NCBI GenBank assembly: GCA_002395525.1
Contig: DGXE01000005.1
Location: 50,233-114,232, forward strand
DNA length: 64,000 bases
Direction of reading: 5' to 3'
Source: Ruminococcus sp. UBA4240
Lineage (GTDB): Bacteria > Bacillota > Clostridia > Oscillospirales > Ruminococcaceae
Part shown: positions 7,462 through 16,483 of the stretch, one piece after another
Layout: every line of letters begins with the position of its first letter
Position numbering within the stretch: the first letter of the stretch is position 1
Made by a program: the position numbers and the translations under genes
The notes under the pieces: generated by a model
What the model was told of the DNA's origin: nothing
Databases searched by the model: none
The model's input: only the letters and a program-made list of their open reading frames with translations

Positions 7462-8211
7462 TCATCCGAGGATCACCGCCAGCACCCCTAAGAACACCGG
7501 CTGATGCAGGGCGTAGAACCAGAGGGAATGTCTGCCGATGAATTCAAGGGGGCGGCAGTGCATACGATAGAAGCCGCCGGGCAGCTTCCTCCCGTCCACA
7601 AGGGGGAACAGGGCAAATCCCATGAGGAACAGGAACAGCCAGGGGATAAGAGGGAAGTAATCTGCACTGTAAAAGCCGCTGCCTGTTATCCCTATGGGGT
7701 ATAGATGCTGCACCTCCGGGAAATGGACGGTGACTGTGGTGAAGAACAGGTTTATCTCCCCTGTCTTATAGGTATTCTCAAACACAGCCCACAACAGGAA
7801 GAATATGGGGGCTGTCCACACAGGCAGCTTTGAAAGGGGCTTTTTTAACAGCCCCGTTATTACCATGCAAGCCCCGAAGCAGCTTATCACCCCGAAGACG
7901 ATAAGCTCCGAGGGCATGAAAAGCTCTGTCCCTGCCGTGATGAGGAAGCCTGCTATACAAAGCACCGCTCCCCTGCGCACACTGTCCCGTGAGTAGCGTG
8001 TACATATGCCCGACACGGTGAACAGGGTAATAAGGCACAGGGTGTGGAATATCTCAAACACCCAGTTCCCGGGGGTCAGCACGGAGGGAGTGTCCACGCT
8101 GAACATAAAGCGAAGGTCATACATCAGGTGGTAGAGCATCACATAGATGAGAGCGCACCCCCGCAAAATGTCAAGGGCGGCAATGCGCTCTCTGCCTTTT
8201 GCATTTTCCAT
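7462..8211 (-). CDS. DUF1624 / heparan-alpha-glucosaminide acetyltransferase-like membrane protein
   Basis: A 249-residue integral membrane protein with about seven hydrophobic segments. The N-terminal signature RIAALDILRGCALIYVMLYH is typical of DUF1624 and acyltransferase-3-like membrane enzymes, in which a histidine in this first segment is used for acyl transfer across the membrane. The C-terminus keeps the RHSLWFYALHQPVF motif of the family. Its ATG overlaps the argS stop codon (TGATG), so it is translated with argS. Substrate unknown; modification of an envelope glycan is a reasonable guess. Confidence 0.72.
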   Translation of the reverse strand: MENAKGRERIAALDILRGCALIYVMLYHLMYDLRFMFSVDTPSVLTPGNWVFEIFHTLCLITLFTVSGICTRYSRDSVRRGAVLCIAGFLITAGTELFMPSELIVFGVISCFGACMVITGLLKKPLSKLPVWTAPIFFLLWAVFENTYKTGEINLFFTTVTVHFPEVQHLYPIGITGSGFYSADYFPLIPWLFLFLMGFALFPLVDGRKLPGGFYRMHCRPLEFIGRHSLWFYALHQPVFLGVLAVILG

Positions 8212-9956
8212 CACATTTTTTCCACAGGCTTTATGCCAAGGGCATCAAGCTCGGCGGTTATCATGCGGCGGGTGAGGGCGCACAGGGCAAGGCGGGTGCT
8301 GCGCTTTGAAGCATCCTCCTCGTCTGCTATGCGGTTCTCATGGTAGAAGCCGGAGAATGCCGCCGCCAGATTATACATATCGTCGCACACAAAGGAGGGA
8401 GCACGCTCACGCAAAGCTGCCCCGAAGCTCTCCGGGGAGGACAGGAGCTTTAATGCAAGGGCACGCTCGCTGTCGGTGGAGATGACCTCAAAGCTGCCCT
8501 TTTCATTGGCTGCCTTTGCCATTACGGAATTTATCCTTGATACGGCGTAGAGCACATACACGCCTGTCTTTCCGTCTGCGGAGAGGAATTTGTCAAGGTC
8601 GAAGATATAGTCCTTGGAGCGGTGGTTGATAAGGTCGCCGAACTTTATGGCTGCGATGCCGATGCGCTTTGCATATTCCTCACGCTCCGACTCATCCACC
8701 TTGCCGCTTTCGTCAAGGCGGGCACGAGCTGCTTCGCACACGGTGCCTATCAGGTCAGAAAGGCGCATGACACCCCCCTCCCTTGTCTTGTAGGGCTTGC
8801 CGTCCTTGCCGTTCATGGTGCCAAAGCCCAAGAATTCCAGCTTTGTATCATCAGGCACAAGTCCTGCCCGCCTTGCGCAGCGGAACACCTGTGTAAAGTG
8901 GAATTCCTGCCTGTTGTCCACCACATACCAGATCATATCCGGGGCGAAGTCCTGCTGACGCTGTATTATAGTGGCAAGGTCGGTGGTGGCATATATGCTG
9001 GAATTGTCCGATTTGCGCACGATTATGGGAGGCACCGGGGACTTGTCGTCCTCCTTTGCCACATCCACCACAAGGGCGCCCTCGCTTTCGTAGGAGAGAC
9101 CCTTTTCCTCAAGCAGAGCATACAGCCCGGGTATGTACTTATCCGCATCCGATTCCCCGTACCAGCAGTCAAAGTCCACTCCCAGGGCATCGTAATTCTT
9201 TTTCAGATCCTCACAGGAGACACGCATTATCTCCCGCCACAGCGCCATATATCCCGCCCTGCCGCTCTGGAGCTCAAATGTGGCTGTATGTGCCTTTGCC
9301 GCAAACGCCTCATCCGTCTTGGAGCGGGCTGATGCGGTGGGGTACACCTCATTCAAGAGATCCACATCAAGTTCGGGCACAGGGGAGCCGTCATAGTCTT
9401 CAGCAAAGCAGTTCCACTCCGGGTGGCGGTCATTCAGCTCTGCTATTACAAGGCCTATCTGCAAGCCCCAGTCCCCCAGGTGTATGTCGCTTGTTACCGT
9501 AAGACCGCACATACGGGCGATGTTTTTAAGCGACTGGCCTATTATGGCAGAGCGCAGATGCCCTATGTGCAAAGGCTTTGCCACATTGGGGCCGCCGTAG
9601 TCCATTACCAGCCGCCCGCTCTGCTGTGCTATGCCGTAGTGCTCATCCTCTGCAAGCTCCTGCAGGAGGGAAAGGATACAGCTGTCCTTCAGGTTTATGT
9701 TTATAAAGCCGGGCTTTACGCTCTCGGCTGTGAGTATGTCTGAGTCATTCAGCACCTTTGCCACATCGTCGGAGATCATAAAGGGTGCCTTGCGGAACAC
9801 CTTTGAATAGGCAAATGCGGAATTTGACTGGAACTGGCAGAGGTCGGGCCTGTCTGAAAGGGTGACTGTCACCGCCGGGGCACTGTCCCCGCCGTATCCC
9901 GCCTTAACAAAGGCATCGCTTACTATCTTGCCGAGTTTAACTGTGATATTTTCCAT
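8211..9956 (-). CDS. argS: Arginyl-tRNA synthetase
   Basis: A 581-residue class I tRNA synthetase charging tRNA-Arg. The N-terminal domain is followed by the HIGH motif in NVAKPLHIGHLRSAIIG (about residue 125) and a KMSKS-equivalent written as KPYKTREGGVMRLSD (about residue 390), as normal for bacterial ArgRS. The C-terminal anticodon-binding domain ends in LALCALTRRMITAELDALGI. Start chosen at the ATG behind AGAGGAGA; six extra codons upstream lack support. It follows maf by 33 bases and overlaps the membrane protein gene downstream. Confidence 0.96.
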   Translation of the reverse strand: MENITVKLGKIVSDAFVKAGYGGDSAPAVTVTLSDRPDLCQFQSNSAFAYSKVFRKAPFMISDDVAKVLNDSDILTAESVKPGFININLKDSCILSLLQELAEDEHYGIAQQSGRLVMDYGGPNVAKPLHIGHLRSAIIGQSLKNIARMCGLTVTSDIHLGDWGLQIGLVIAELNDRHPEWNCFAEDYDGSPVPELDVDLLNEVYPTASARSKTDEAFAAKAHTATFELQSGRAGYMALWREIMRVSCEDLKKNYDALGVDFDCWYGESDADKYIPGLYALLEEKGLSYESEGALVVDVAKEDDKSPVPPIIVRKSDNSSIYATTDLATIIQRQQDFAPDMIWYVVDNRQEFHFTQVFRCARRAGLVPDDTKLEFLGFGTMNGKDGKPYKTREGGVMRLSDLIGTVCEAARARLDESGKVDESEREEYAKRIGIAAIKFGDLINHRSKDYIFDLDKFLSADGKTGVYVLYAVSRINSVMAKAANEKGSFEVISTDSERALALKLLSSPESFGAALRERAPSFVCDDMYNLAAAFSGFYHENRIADEEDASKRSTRLALCALTRRMITAELDALGIKPVEKM

Positions 9957-9989
9957 ACTATCTCCTCTGATCATGCTTGTGAGTGTGTA

Positions 9990-10538
9990 TCAGCTCATGG
10001 CTGACAAATGCCTGTACAGCTCCGCCACAGGCAGGCCGACCACGTTCATAAAATCCCCTTCTATGCCCTTTACAAGCAGTGCCCCCTCGGTCTGTATGCC
10101 GTAGGCACCTGCCTTGTCCATGGGATCCCCTGTGGCGATGTAACGGTCGATCTCCTCCCGGGAAAGGGAATAGAATTCCACCTTCGTGCAGACGGAGAAG
10201 GACTCTTTAACAGCGCCCTTTACTATGCACACCCCTGTCACCACACAGTGTACCTTTCCGGAAAGGAGGGTGAGCATCCTGCGGGCATCCTCCTCATCAC
10301 GGGGCTTGCCCAGTATCTGTCCGTCACAGATGACGGTGGTGTCCGCCCCTATGACCGTTTCACCCGGGTGCAGTGCGGCGATGTCCTGCGCCTTTATGCA
10401 CGCCAGGTGCTCCGATGCCTTAAAGGGATCGCAGCCCTCGGGTATCACCTCCGGCGCATTGGAGGGTATCACCTCAAAATCCTTTGTTATAAGCCCCAGC
10501 AGCTCCCTGCGCCTTGGGGATGCGGATGCGAGTATCAT
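9990..10538 (-). CDS. maf: Maf-family nucleotide pyrophosphatase
   Basis: 182 residues. The start MILASASPRRRELL is the Maf/HAM1-like signature for nucleotide binding, and VIGADTTVI carries the conserved catalytic Asp. Family function: hydrolysis of non-canonical or canonical nucleoside triphosphates (dTTP/UTP class) with pyrophosphate release; in Bacillus linked to septum control. Its promoter is directly upstream and argS follows 33 bases after its stop, so both form one transcript. Confidence 0.93.
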   Translation of the reverse strand: MILASASPRRRELLGLITKDFEVIPSNAPEVIPEGCDPFKASEHLACIKAQDIAALHPGETVIGADTTVICDGQILGKPRDEEDARRMLTLLSGKVHCVVTGVCIVKGAVKESFSVCTKVEFYSLSREEIDRYIATGDPMDKAGAYGIQTEGALLVKGIEGDFMNVVGLPVAELYRHLSAMS

Positions 10539-10570
10539 AAAACGTCCTTCTCTCGTGTTATTGCTACGCT

Positions 10571-10600
10571 ATTATATCATACCGGGCGGTATGCTGTCAA
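10571..10600 (-). promoter_or_regulatory. Promoter of maf-argS operon with palindromic spacer
   Basis: On the minus strand TTGACA (10595-10600), 18-base spacer, TATAAT (10571-10576). The spacer holds a perfect palindrome CATACCGCCCGGTATG (10578-10593), which could bind a regulator. The -35 box touches the end of a heptamer repeat element. Confidence 0.75.
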
Positions 10601-10740
10601 GCAAGAAGCAAGGAACAAGATAAGCTGACAGAGAGCTTATATCTCCGCTTGCTTCTCTGCTCTTATGAAGAGGAAACAAGCTGCCCGCTTTTTGTCAACT
10701 TCTTGCTTCTTGCTTCTGACCTCTTGCTTCTATAGCGAAG
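10599..10740. repeat. Heptamer-repeat composite element, copy 1
   Basis: Left arm of GCAAGAA-type heptamers (10599-10620), a core with CTGACAGAGAG and CTTGCTTCTCTGCTC, and a right arm of CTTCTTG-type heptamers (10698-10732) in inverted orientation. The right arm overlaps the end of fdhD and supplies its last codons. Confidence 0.75.
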
Positions 10741-11492
10741 CTATCAGGCCATGCCTTGCAGATAAGGGTAAGACCACATTCACGGGCTTTGTTCACAGCC
10801 TCCCGTGTTGCCGCCGCCTTGCTCGCAAGCACGGGTATCCCTGCCATTATGGCCTTTTCACACATATCAAGGGCTATGCGTCCTGTGGTGAAGAGTATGC
10901 ACCCCGCAGGGTCGATGCCGTTTATCAGTGCATATCCCACCGCCTTGTCAAGGGCATTGTGGCGGCTTATATCCTCAAAGCAGAGTATGTCCTCCCCTGT
11001 ATCAAGGTAGCAGCTGTGGGTGCCGTTTGTCCCCCGGTGCAGAGCGCTGTCCTCTTTGAACCGGCGTACAAGGGCAAATATGCGCCTGTCATCCGGCTCT
11101 GCGGGGGAAAGCCTTTTGCAAGCCTTTTTTGCAGGCGAGTATACCCCTTTGTTGCCTGTGCAGCAAGTGGGGACATTGATATCCTCCTTCAGTGCAATGC
11201 CCCCGGGGAGCACCACATCAGCCGTTTCCCCTGTGCCGCAGATAAAAATGCTGTCCACATCCTGTGTGCCTGTGATGAACCCCTCGGTGAGCAGCCTGCC
11301 CAGCACCAGCTCACACAGATCCTTTGGGGTGCAGGAAAGGCCGAACACAGGCGTGCCGTTTACATACACGGTGATGAAGTGCTCACAGACCACAAGATCC
11401 TCCACTTCACAGTGCAGACCGTCACTGCCCACACGCACCGCATCTACATTCCATACTGCAGGGATATCCCCGCTCATATCCTTTATATCCAT
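10695..11492 (-). CDS. fdhD: Formate dehydrogenase accessory sulfurtransferase
   Basis: About 265 residues of the FdhD family, which passes sulfur to the molybdenum/tungsten cofactor of formate dehydrogenase. Seen: an N-terminal beta region EDLVVCEHFITVYVNGTPVF, then CTPKDLCELVLGRLLTEGFI, a cysteine pair in NVPTCCTGNKG (the loop that normally carries the catalytic cysteines), and the GCILFTTGRIALDMCEKAIM and GIPVLASKAAATREAV blocks typical of the family. ATG 11492 has AGGA upstream; ATG 11519 is an alternative. The last ~10 residues (GQKQEARS) are encoded by a heptamer repeat and are unlikely to matter. No formate dehydrogenase gene lies in the window. Confidence 0.9.
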   Translation of the reverse strand: MDIKDMSGDIPAVWNVDAVRVGSDGLHCEVEDLVVCEHFITVYVNGTPVFGLSCTPKDLCELVLGRLLTEGFITGTQDVDSIFICGTGETADVVLPGGIALKEDINVPTCCTGNKGVYSPAKKACKRLSPAEPDDRRIFALVRRFKEDSALHRGTNGTHSCYLDTGEDILCFEDISRHNALDKAVGYALINGIDPAGCILFTTGRIALDMCEKAIMAGIPVLASKAAATREAVNKARECGLTLICKAWPDSFAIEARGQKQEARS

Positions 11493-11526
11493 GATCGTCC
11501 TGTTTAGTTTTGCAGACATCCGGCTG

Positions 11527-12864
11527 TTATGCCAAAGGCGAAAGAACGGGAAGCACCGTATCTTCACGGATAAATGCCGCAAAATATACAGGCATATAAC
11601 AGATCCTGCCGTCTACAGAAACATTGCAGTTCCCCAGCACATATCCCTTCATGATACCGTACTCCTTATTGGCGCAGGCCTTCGTCATTGCAGAATGAAC
11701 ATAATAATCCTTGCCGCTCTTTACTTCAATAGGAACAACACCGTTGTCCTGTTCTATCAAAAAATCCAGTTCACCATTCTTATGGCTGTTGTAGAAATAC
11801 ATCGGGAATCCGTGTGAATTCAGCTCTTGTGCCACGGCATTCTCATATATGCCACCCAAATTGACCGACCGGTCACCTGTAAGTATCTTCAGCCTCATGG
11901 CATTTCCATACTGGCATGAAAGCAGACCAACATCGGCTGCATAAAGCTTGAACAGACTGCTTTTCTCATTCTGTCTCAAGGGTATTCTTGGCTCTGTTGT
12001 GTTAAACACGGTTATGGTCACTCCTGCATTTGTCAGCCACAGAAAACTGTCTTCAAGGCGTTCAAACCGCAGACCCTTTTTTATATTGCTGAAATTAAAT
12101 CTGCGATTTTGTTTCATCAGCTGGGAAGGCATCTGATCAAAAACAGATATGAGCATCAGTTTTTTATCATCATTCTCATATTTGGTAAAATCGAGCTTAT
12201 ACAGTTCAATGATATCCCGCTGTATTTCGGAGACCCTGGCAATATCACCGGAGGTGATATACTCCTGCACGGCTGCCGGCATACCGCCTACTACAAGGTA
12301 GCGTGAAAAGTGCTGCATGAGCTTCTGGTGCACATATTCATCCACGGGTCTCATCTCATCAAAGCATGAGCGCATATGTGACAAGATATCTGCTGCTACG
12401 CCGGAGGCTGTCAAAAACTCTTCAAAATCAAGAGGATACATTTCAAGAAAGGACAGATACCCCACAGGTGCAGATCTCAGGCTGTGAAGCTCGACCCCGA
12501 GCAGAGATCCGCTTAGGATATATTTAAAGCTCCCTTCATCCACCCAGAACTTGACTTTTGTAACAATGTCCCTGAGCTCCTGGACCTCATCAATAAATAC
12601 TATGGTCCTGCCCTTGGTAAACTTGCAGCCCTTAGTCGCAGAGAGTACAAGTATAAGATCTTCCACCTTATCGCATCTGGAAAGCGCAGGTATAAGATCG
12701 GGCTCCTCAATAAGATTTATTTCAATATAATCGCAGCCTTCTTCCCTGAGGCACTTTCGGATAGTATAGGTTTTGCCCACCTGGCGGGCACCGCTGACAA
12801 GAAGTGCTGTTCGGGAGGAGCTTATCCATGATAATATCTCGCCTTCTGCCTTTCTTTCCAACAT
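11527..12864 (-). CDS. AAA-family ATPase with DUF4143 domain
   Basis: 445 residues. Walker A SGARQVGKT near residue 27 and Walker B IVFIDEVQEL near residue 90 mark an AAA-like ATPase; the C-terminal half has the DUF4143 layout, ending with a nuclease-like GELDFLIEQDNGVVPIEVKSG block (PD-(D/E)xK-type D...EVK). Such proteins are common in gut Firmicutes in variable numbers, and their cellular role is not established. An in-frame GTG nine bases upstream exists, but the ATG has GGGGTG at proper distance. Its -35 box lies in a 32-base direct repeat. Confidence 0.85.
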   Translation of the reverse strand: MLERKAEGEILSWISSSRTALLVSGARQVGKTYTIRKCLREEGCDYIEINLIEEPDLIPALSRCDKVEDLILVLSATKGCKFTKGRTIVFIDEVQELRDIVTKVKFWVDEGSFKYILSGSLLGVELHSLRSAPVGYLSFLEMYPLDFEEFLTASGVAADILSHMRSCFDEMRPVDEYVHQKLMQHFSRYLVVGGMPAAVQEYITSGDIARVSEIQRDIIELYKLDFTKYENDDKKLMLISVFDQMPSQLMKQNRRFNFSNIKKGLRFERLEDSFLWLTNAGVTITVFNTTEPRIPLRQNEKSSLFKLYAADVGLLSCQYGNAMRLKILTGDRSVNLGGIYENAVAQELNSHGFPMYFYNSHKNGELDFLIEQDNGVVPIEVKSGKDYYVHSAMTKACANKEYGIMKGYVLGNCNVSVDGRICYMPVYFAAFIREDTVLPVLSPLA

Positions 12865-12896
12865 ATCAGTCACCCCATAAAGCTTAGTATAAAGCC

Positions 12897-12925
12897 ATTA
12901 TATCACAAGCCCGACATTTTTTCAA
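12897..12925 (-). promoter_or_regulatory. Promoter of the DUF4143 ATPase gene
   Basis: TTGAAA (12920-12925), 17-base spacer, extended TGATATAAT with the -10 hexamer at 12897-12902, minus strand. The -35 sequence is the edge of the first copy of the tandem repeat. Confidence 0.7.
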
Positions 12926-12991
12926 TGGTTTTTGAGCCAAAATTTGCATTTTTTCAATGGTTTTTGAGCCAAAATTTGCATTTTTTCAATG
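12917..12991. repeat. 32-base tandem repeat, 2.3 copies
   Basis: Two identical 32-base units (12917-12948, 12949-12980) and an 11-base third start (12981-12991). Each unit begins TTTTTTCAATGG and contains GAGCCAAAATTTGC. The array covers the -35 element and the region just upstream of the ATPase promoter. Confidence 0.9.
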
Positions 12992-13054
12992 ACTTTCAGG
13001 CTGATACACTTTTTCATTCCCGCAAAGCTGACGGGCAGATCCTGTCTTTGTATA

Positions 13055-13080
13055 CAAAAAGAGGGGGACGAGCCCCCTCT
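13055..13080 (-). terminator. Terminator of the YdjGHI-like operon
   Basis: Minus-strand stem AGAGGGGG/CCCCCTCT with a five-base loop followed by TTTTTG, 22 bases after the TPM-domain gene stop. Confidence 0.9.
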
Positions 13081-13101
13081 GTATGCGATAGTCCTTATGT
13101 A

Positions 13102-13866
13102 TCACCTGTGGCCGCCGTGGCCGCCGCCGCCGTGATGACCGCCGCCCCCGCCGTGGAAGCCCCCTCCCCCTCCTCCGGAGGAGTTGGAGTAGCTGTAGCT
13201 GTGGGAGCCTACGAACACATCCCGCCGCTTTGTAAAGGTGACACCGCTCTTGAACAGGTATTCATTGGCGGATGGGGCAACAGGGGTCTTGTACCTGTGC
13301 CACACAGCCGCAATGAGTATGATCACTGCGATGATACCCCCCACTATGCCGGGGATGAAGTCACTGAATGTCATCCAGCTTGTCCCCACCCCTGCATCAT
13401 AGTACATATCTATGCGGGAGAGGAATTCCCTTGCATGACCCATATCATCATAGTCGAAATAGTATTTCTCCATACTGGTGACCATGCGCTGGAGCCGCAT
13501 ACCGTCGATGTAGTTCCTTGCATTGTTGGCAACGCATACATAGCGGTAGCCCACATCGCACAGATACAGCACCCCGGAGGAGTTCACACCGAAATGCTCG
13601 TCGTAAAGGCGCTCCGCCTCGGTATATGCCATTCTGTAGGCGGTGTTCTCACCGTAGGCCTCCGGATCGTAGTCCGCAGAATAGGTAACTATGGCAATGT
13701 TCCAGCCTGTGTGATCAGCCGTGCGCTGCATCTCCTCCAGAAGCTGCTGCTCCTGGGAGTCGGTGTAGAGGTCATTCTGGTCGTCAAGCCACACTGTGGC
13801 GTGAGCCAGCACGGGGAACATGAACATTATCACCAGAGAGGCTATAAGCCCTGCTATCCTTTTCAC
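13102..13866 (-). CDS. TPM-domain membrane protein (YdjH-like)
   Basis: 254 residues: a signal peptide or first membrane segment (GLIASLVIMFMFPVLAHA), an extracellular TPM domain (WLDDQNDLYTDSQEQQLLEE through RNYIDGMRLQRMV), a second membrane segment (GIVGGIIAVIILIAAV) and a Gly/His/Ser tail ending in repeated GGGG and HH. The TPM domain is found in YgcG/YdjH-like proteins, and the glycine tail is usual. In Bacillus subtilis YdjH works with YdjG and YdjI to bring PspA to the membrane under envelope stress; here the same three protein types are adjacent. It starts four bases from the stop of the zinc-ribbon gene. Confidence 0.8.
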   Translation of the reverse strand: MKRIAGLIASLVIMFMFPVLAHATVWLDDQNDLYTDSQEQQLLEEMQRTADHTGWNIAIVTYSADYDPEAYGENTAYRMAYTEAERLYDEHFGVNSSGVLYLCDVGYRYVCVANNARNYIDGMRLQRMVTSMEKYYFDYDDMGHAREFLSRIDMYYDAGVGTSWMTFSDFIPGIVGGIIAVIILIAAVWHRYKTPVAPSANEYLFKSGVTFTKRRDVFVGSHSYSYSNSSGGGGGGFHGGGGGHHGGGGHGGHR

Positions 13867-13870
13867 GTCC

Positions 13871-14935
13871 TCACCCCCCGAGAAATCCCGCTATCAGCGT
13901 GATGACAAGACCCACTGCAGCAAAAAGCGCTGCGGACCACATCAGCATTTTCAGCTTTGAAACGGGGTACTGCCCTGCCACCTTGCCTGTCTGGGCATTC
14001 ATGGCAAATTCGTACACCTTGCCTGCGTATTTGTAGGTGAAAAACCACACGGGCATCATCATGTAGTGCCAGCGCACACCAAGCATCCGTATCCGGTGAT
14101 TTTTCTCCGTGACGGTCTCGTACATGGGGGGAATGTCCTCCCGGAGCCGCTTTACAGCCCCCGCCTCAATGCGGGTGCGTATGCGCCCTAAGACCTCCGC
14201 CTTGTCCACATCGTACTTGTCGCAGTAGAAGCCCGCCAGATAGGATATGTCAAAGTCCTTGAGCTCCCTGTAGTCAAAGGGCTCGATAGCATCCATTATG
14301 GTATCGTCTATCTTGCGGGAGCCGTCTGCGGGAACGCCGTTGTAGGACATCTGCGCCTCCCGTGTCAGGGAGAAGGTATCCACCCTTACGTGAGTGGTGT
14401 CCCCCCTGCGGGACTTGTGCGACCTTGTGGCGGTGTAGTCTGCGTATGCCTCCACATTGGCATCGGCAAGCCAGAAGGGCACATACAGCCCCGTCAGCTT
14501 CTCCATAGTGGACAGCTTTGTGAAATTCCCGGGGAGGAACCATTTCTTCCGGCAGTGCTCCTGAAACATAAGTACGGCGTTCTCCCTTGCCACCTTAAAT
14601 GGGATGACCTTTTCCGGGCGGAATTCCCCGGAGAGCCTGCCCGTAAGGGTGACGGGATTGTGGCAGTAGTAGCAGAACGTAGCGGCAGTTGCATGGTCGG
14701 AGAAGATCTGGGCGCCGCAGCTGTTGCATATATACAGATCCGTATCCTGGGAAAAAGCCTCTCCCTGTGCTATCTCCTGTGCATCGGGAGTCTGCCCTTC
14801 CGTCAGATGGGAGACCTCTTCCTCGGTAAAGTTGGAATCGCAGTATTCGCACACCAACAGCTGGCTCTCCGCCTCCCACTTCAGCTCACCGCCGCAGTTG
14901 GGGCACTTTAACGAATATGTTCCAGATGATGCCAT
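13871..14935 (-). CDS. Zinc-ribbon membrane protein (YdjG-like)
   Basis: 354 residues. Two zinc ribbons lie at the N-terminus: CPNCGG...CEYC (residues ~11-35) and CNSCGA...CYYC (residues ~70-95). A middle domain with PFWLADANVEAYADYTATR follows, and two closely spaced hydrophobic segments near the C-terminus (MLMWSAALFAAVGLVITLIA) anchor it. This resembles YdjG of Bacillus, the membrane partner in the PspA-recruiting module. Start fixed at 14935 by GGGGTG; the longer reading has no ribosome site. Gene order SPFH, zinc-ribbon, TPM is that of ydjI-ydjG-ydjH rearranged. Confidence 0.78.
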   Translation of the reverse strand: MASSGTYSLKCPNCGGELKWEAESQLLVCEYCDSNFTEEEVSHLTEGQTPDAQEIAQGEAFSQDTDLYICNSCGAQIFSDHATAATFCYYCHNPVTLTGRLSGEFRPEKVIPFKVARENAVLMFQEHCRKKWFLPGNFTKLSTMEKLTGLYVPFWLADANVEAYADYTATRSHKSRRGDTTHVRVDTFSLTREAQMSYNGVPADGSRKIDDTIMDAIEPFDYRELKDFDISYLAGFYCDKYDVDKAEVLGRIRTRIEAGAVKRLREDIPPMYETVTEKNHRIRMLGVRWHYMMMPVWFFTYKYAGKVYEFAMNAQTGKVAGQYPVSKLKMLMWSAALFAAVGLVITLIAGFLGG

Positions 14936-15006
14936 AGCGCACCCCCTATCACTATACATTGATTACGGAGGGCAATGCCCTCCGTAGGTGTCATATGCGG
15001 TTTTAC

Positions 15007-16284
15007 TCAGGGCTTCTTGCTGCCGCAGTTGTTGCAGAAGTTACCGGTGTTCACCTGGCCGCAGGAGCAGGTCCAGGAGCCGTTGTCGGGCTTCTTGCTG
15101 CCGCAGTTGTTACAGAAGTTGCCGGTGTTCACCTGACCGCAGGAGCAGGTCCAGGAGCCTGCAGGAGCGGGCTTCTTGCTGCCGCAGTTATTGCAGAAGT
15201 TGCCTGTGTTCTGTGTGCCGCAGGAGCAGGTCCATGCGCCTGCTGCGGGTGCCTGCTGATTCATCTGCTGCTGCTGCATTTGCTGCTGCTGCATCTGCAT
15301 CTGCATGGCATTTGTCTGGGAGGCGGTGTTCATAAAGCCGCCTGCCATGTTCATGCCCATGCCTACGCCCATGAATGCGTTGCCGGCGCCTGCTGTGTTG
15401 GAGCCTGCGGCATTGAGCCCCTCTGCGATGTTGGACTGTACATAGCCCTCACGGATGGTGGCATCGGACATCATAGCGCCCTTGTTGCGCATATTGATAA
15501 GTTCCTTGGACTCATCATCATAGCTGATGGATGCAATACCAACGGAGCATACCTCTATGCCCCTGAGCTCCGTCCAGTCCTCATCAAGGGTCTTGGACAT
15601 ATACTTGGAGAGCTCTCTGGACTTGGAGGTTATCATGGAGACTCTCACGCCGTCTGCGGACATCTGGTTGATGGCAGACTGGAGGGCATCCATAAACTCA
15701 TCGGTGAGCTGTTCGTTGAGGCTCTTTGCGGTGATGGAAGTTGTGCCCTTGGGGGCAAACTCCGCAAAGAACTTGAGGGGATCGGCAATCTTTATGGAAT
15801 AGGTGCCGTGGGCTCTCAGGAACAGCTCCGCATTGTAGAAGTTATCGAAATACTGAACGGGATTGCGGGTGCCGAACTTTATGCCCTTGATCTCAGCGGT
15901 GTTGATGTAGTACACCATCTGCTTTGCGGAGGGCACGCCGCCGAACTGCAGACGCTTCCATGTATCCAGCAGGGAATCCTTGAAATCGCCGTTGAACAGT
16001 GAGGGAGCAGATGAGTTGTTTACTGTGTAGTAGCCCTCCTCTGCGGAATAGTCAACGATCTTGCCGCCGTCGATGAGCAGCATGAGGGTATTGGGGTATA
16101 CATGGATAACAGAGCCGTTGCTCACATAATCATCCGAACCCTTTGTGTTGGAGCCGCCCTTTCTTGCAGCAACGCCCTTGACGAGCAGAGTGCCGTCGCT
16201 CATATCCGCAGGCTCGATGACTTCCTTCCAGGAATCGGCCAGCGCGCCGCCTACCGAACCTACAGCAGCCTGAATAAGTCCCAT
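15007..16284 (-). CDS. SPFH-domain protein with three zinc ribbons (YdjI-like)
   Basis: 425 residues. The first ~290 carry the SPFH/virion-core-like fold seen in YdjI (NTLMLLIDGGKIVDYSAEEG, later VCSVGIASISYDDESKE). A Met/Gln-rich linker follows, then three near-identical zinc ribbons, each WTCSCGxxNTGNFCNNCGSKK. A fourfold-cysteine ribbon repeated three times in tandem is unusual and the DNA repeats can recombine. SPFH proteins scaffold membrane domains. First gene of a three-gene operon, with promoter at 16336-16364 and a GGAGG ribosome site. Confidence 0.85.
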   Translation of the reverse strand: MGLIQAAVGSVGGALADSWKEVIEPADMSDGTLLVKGVAARKGGSNTKGSDDYVSNGSVIHVYPNTLMLLIDGGKIVDYSAEEGYYTVNNSSAPSLFNGDFKDSLLDTWKRLQFGGVPSAKQMVYYINTAEIKGIKFGTRNPVQYFDNFYNAELFLRAHGTYSIKIADPLKFFAEFAPKGTTSITAKSLNEQLTDEFMDALQSAINQMSADGVRVSMITSKSRELSKYMSKTLDEDWTELRGIEVCSVGIASISYDDESKELINMRNKGAMMSDATIREGYVQSNIAEGLNAAGSNTAGAGNAFMGVGMGMNMAGGFMNTASQTNAMQMQMQQQQMQQQQMNQQAPAAGAWTCSCGTQNTGNFCNNCGSKKPAPAGSWTCSCGQVNTGNFCNNCGSKKPDNGSWTCSCGQVNTGNFCNNCGSKKP

Positions 16285-16335
16285 AATAATTACCTCCTGT
16301 TACAAGTACCTTCCGGTACGATTCATTACCCTAAC

Positions 16336-16364
16336 AGTATAACATATATTTCATTAAAAATCAA
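16336..16364 (-). promoter_or_regulatory. Promoter of the YdjI-like operon
   Basis: Minus strand TTGATT (16359-16364), 17 bases, TATACT (16336-16341). A small GTACC/GGTAC hairpin lies in the leader. Confidence 0.6.
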
Positions 16365-16444
16365 TAAAATACTGATTATATCTTGCATATGCATTACTTA
16401 CAAAGTTATAATCGGGTTTTTGTGGATTGTAAATAAAGCCCTTT

Positions 16445-16475
16445 ACAAAAGAATGCACCCCTTACAGGGTGCATT
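16445..16475 (-). terminator. Terminator of the aldolase-ThDP-HAD operon
   Basis: Minus-strand stem AATGCACCC/GGGTGCATT (16452-16460 with 16467-16475) followed by CTTTTG. Confidence 0.75.
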
Positions 16476-16483
16476 GTGAAGTG

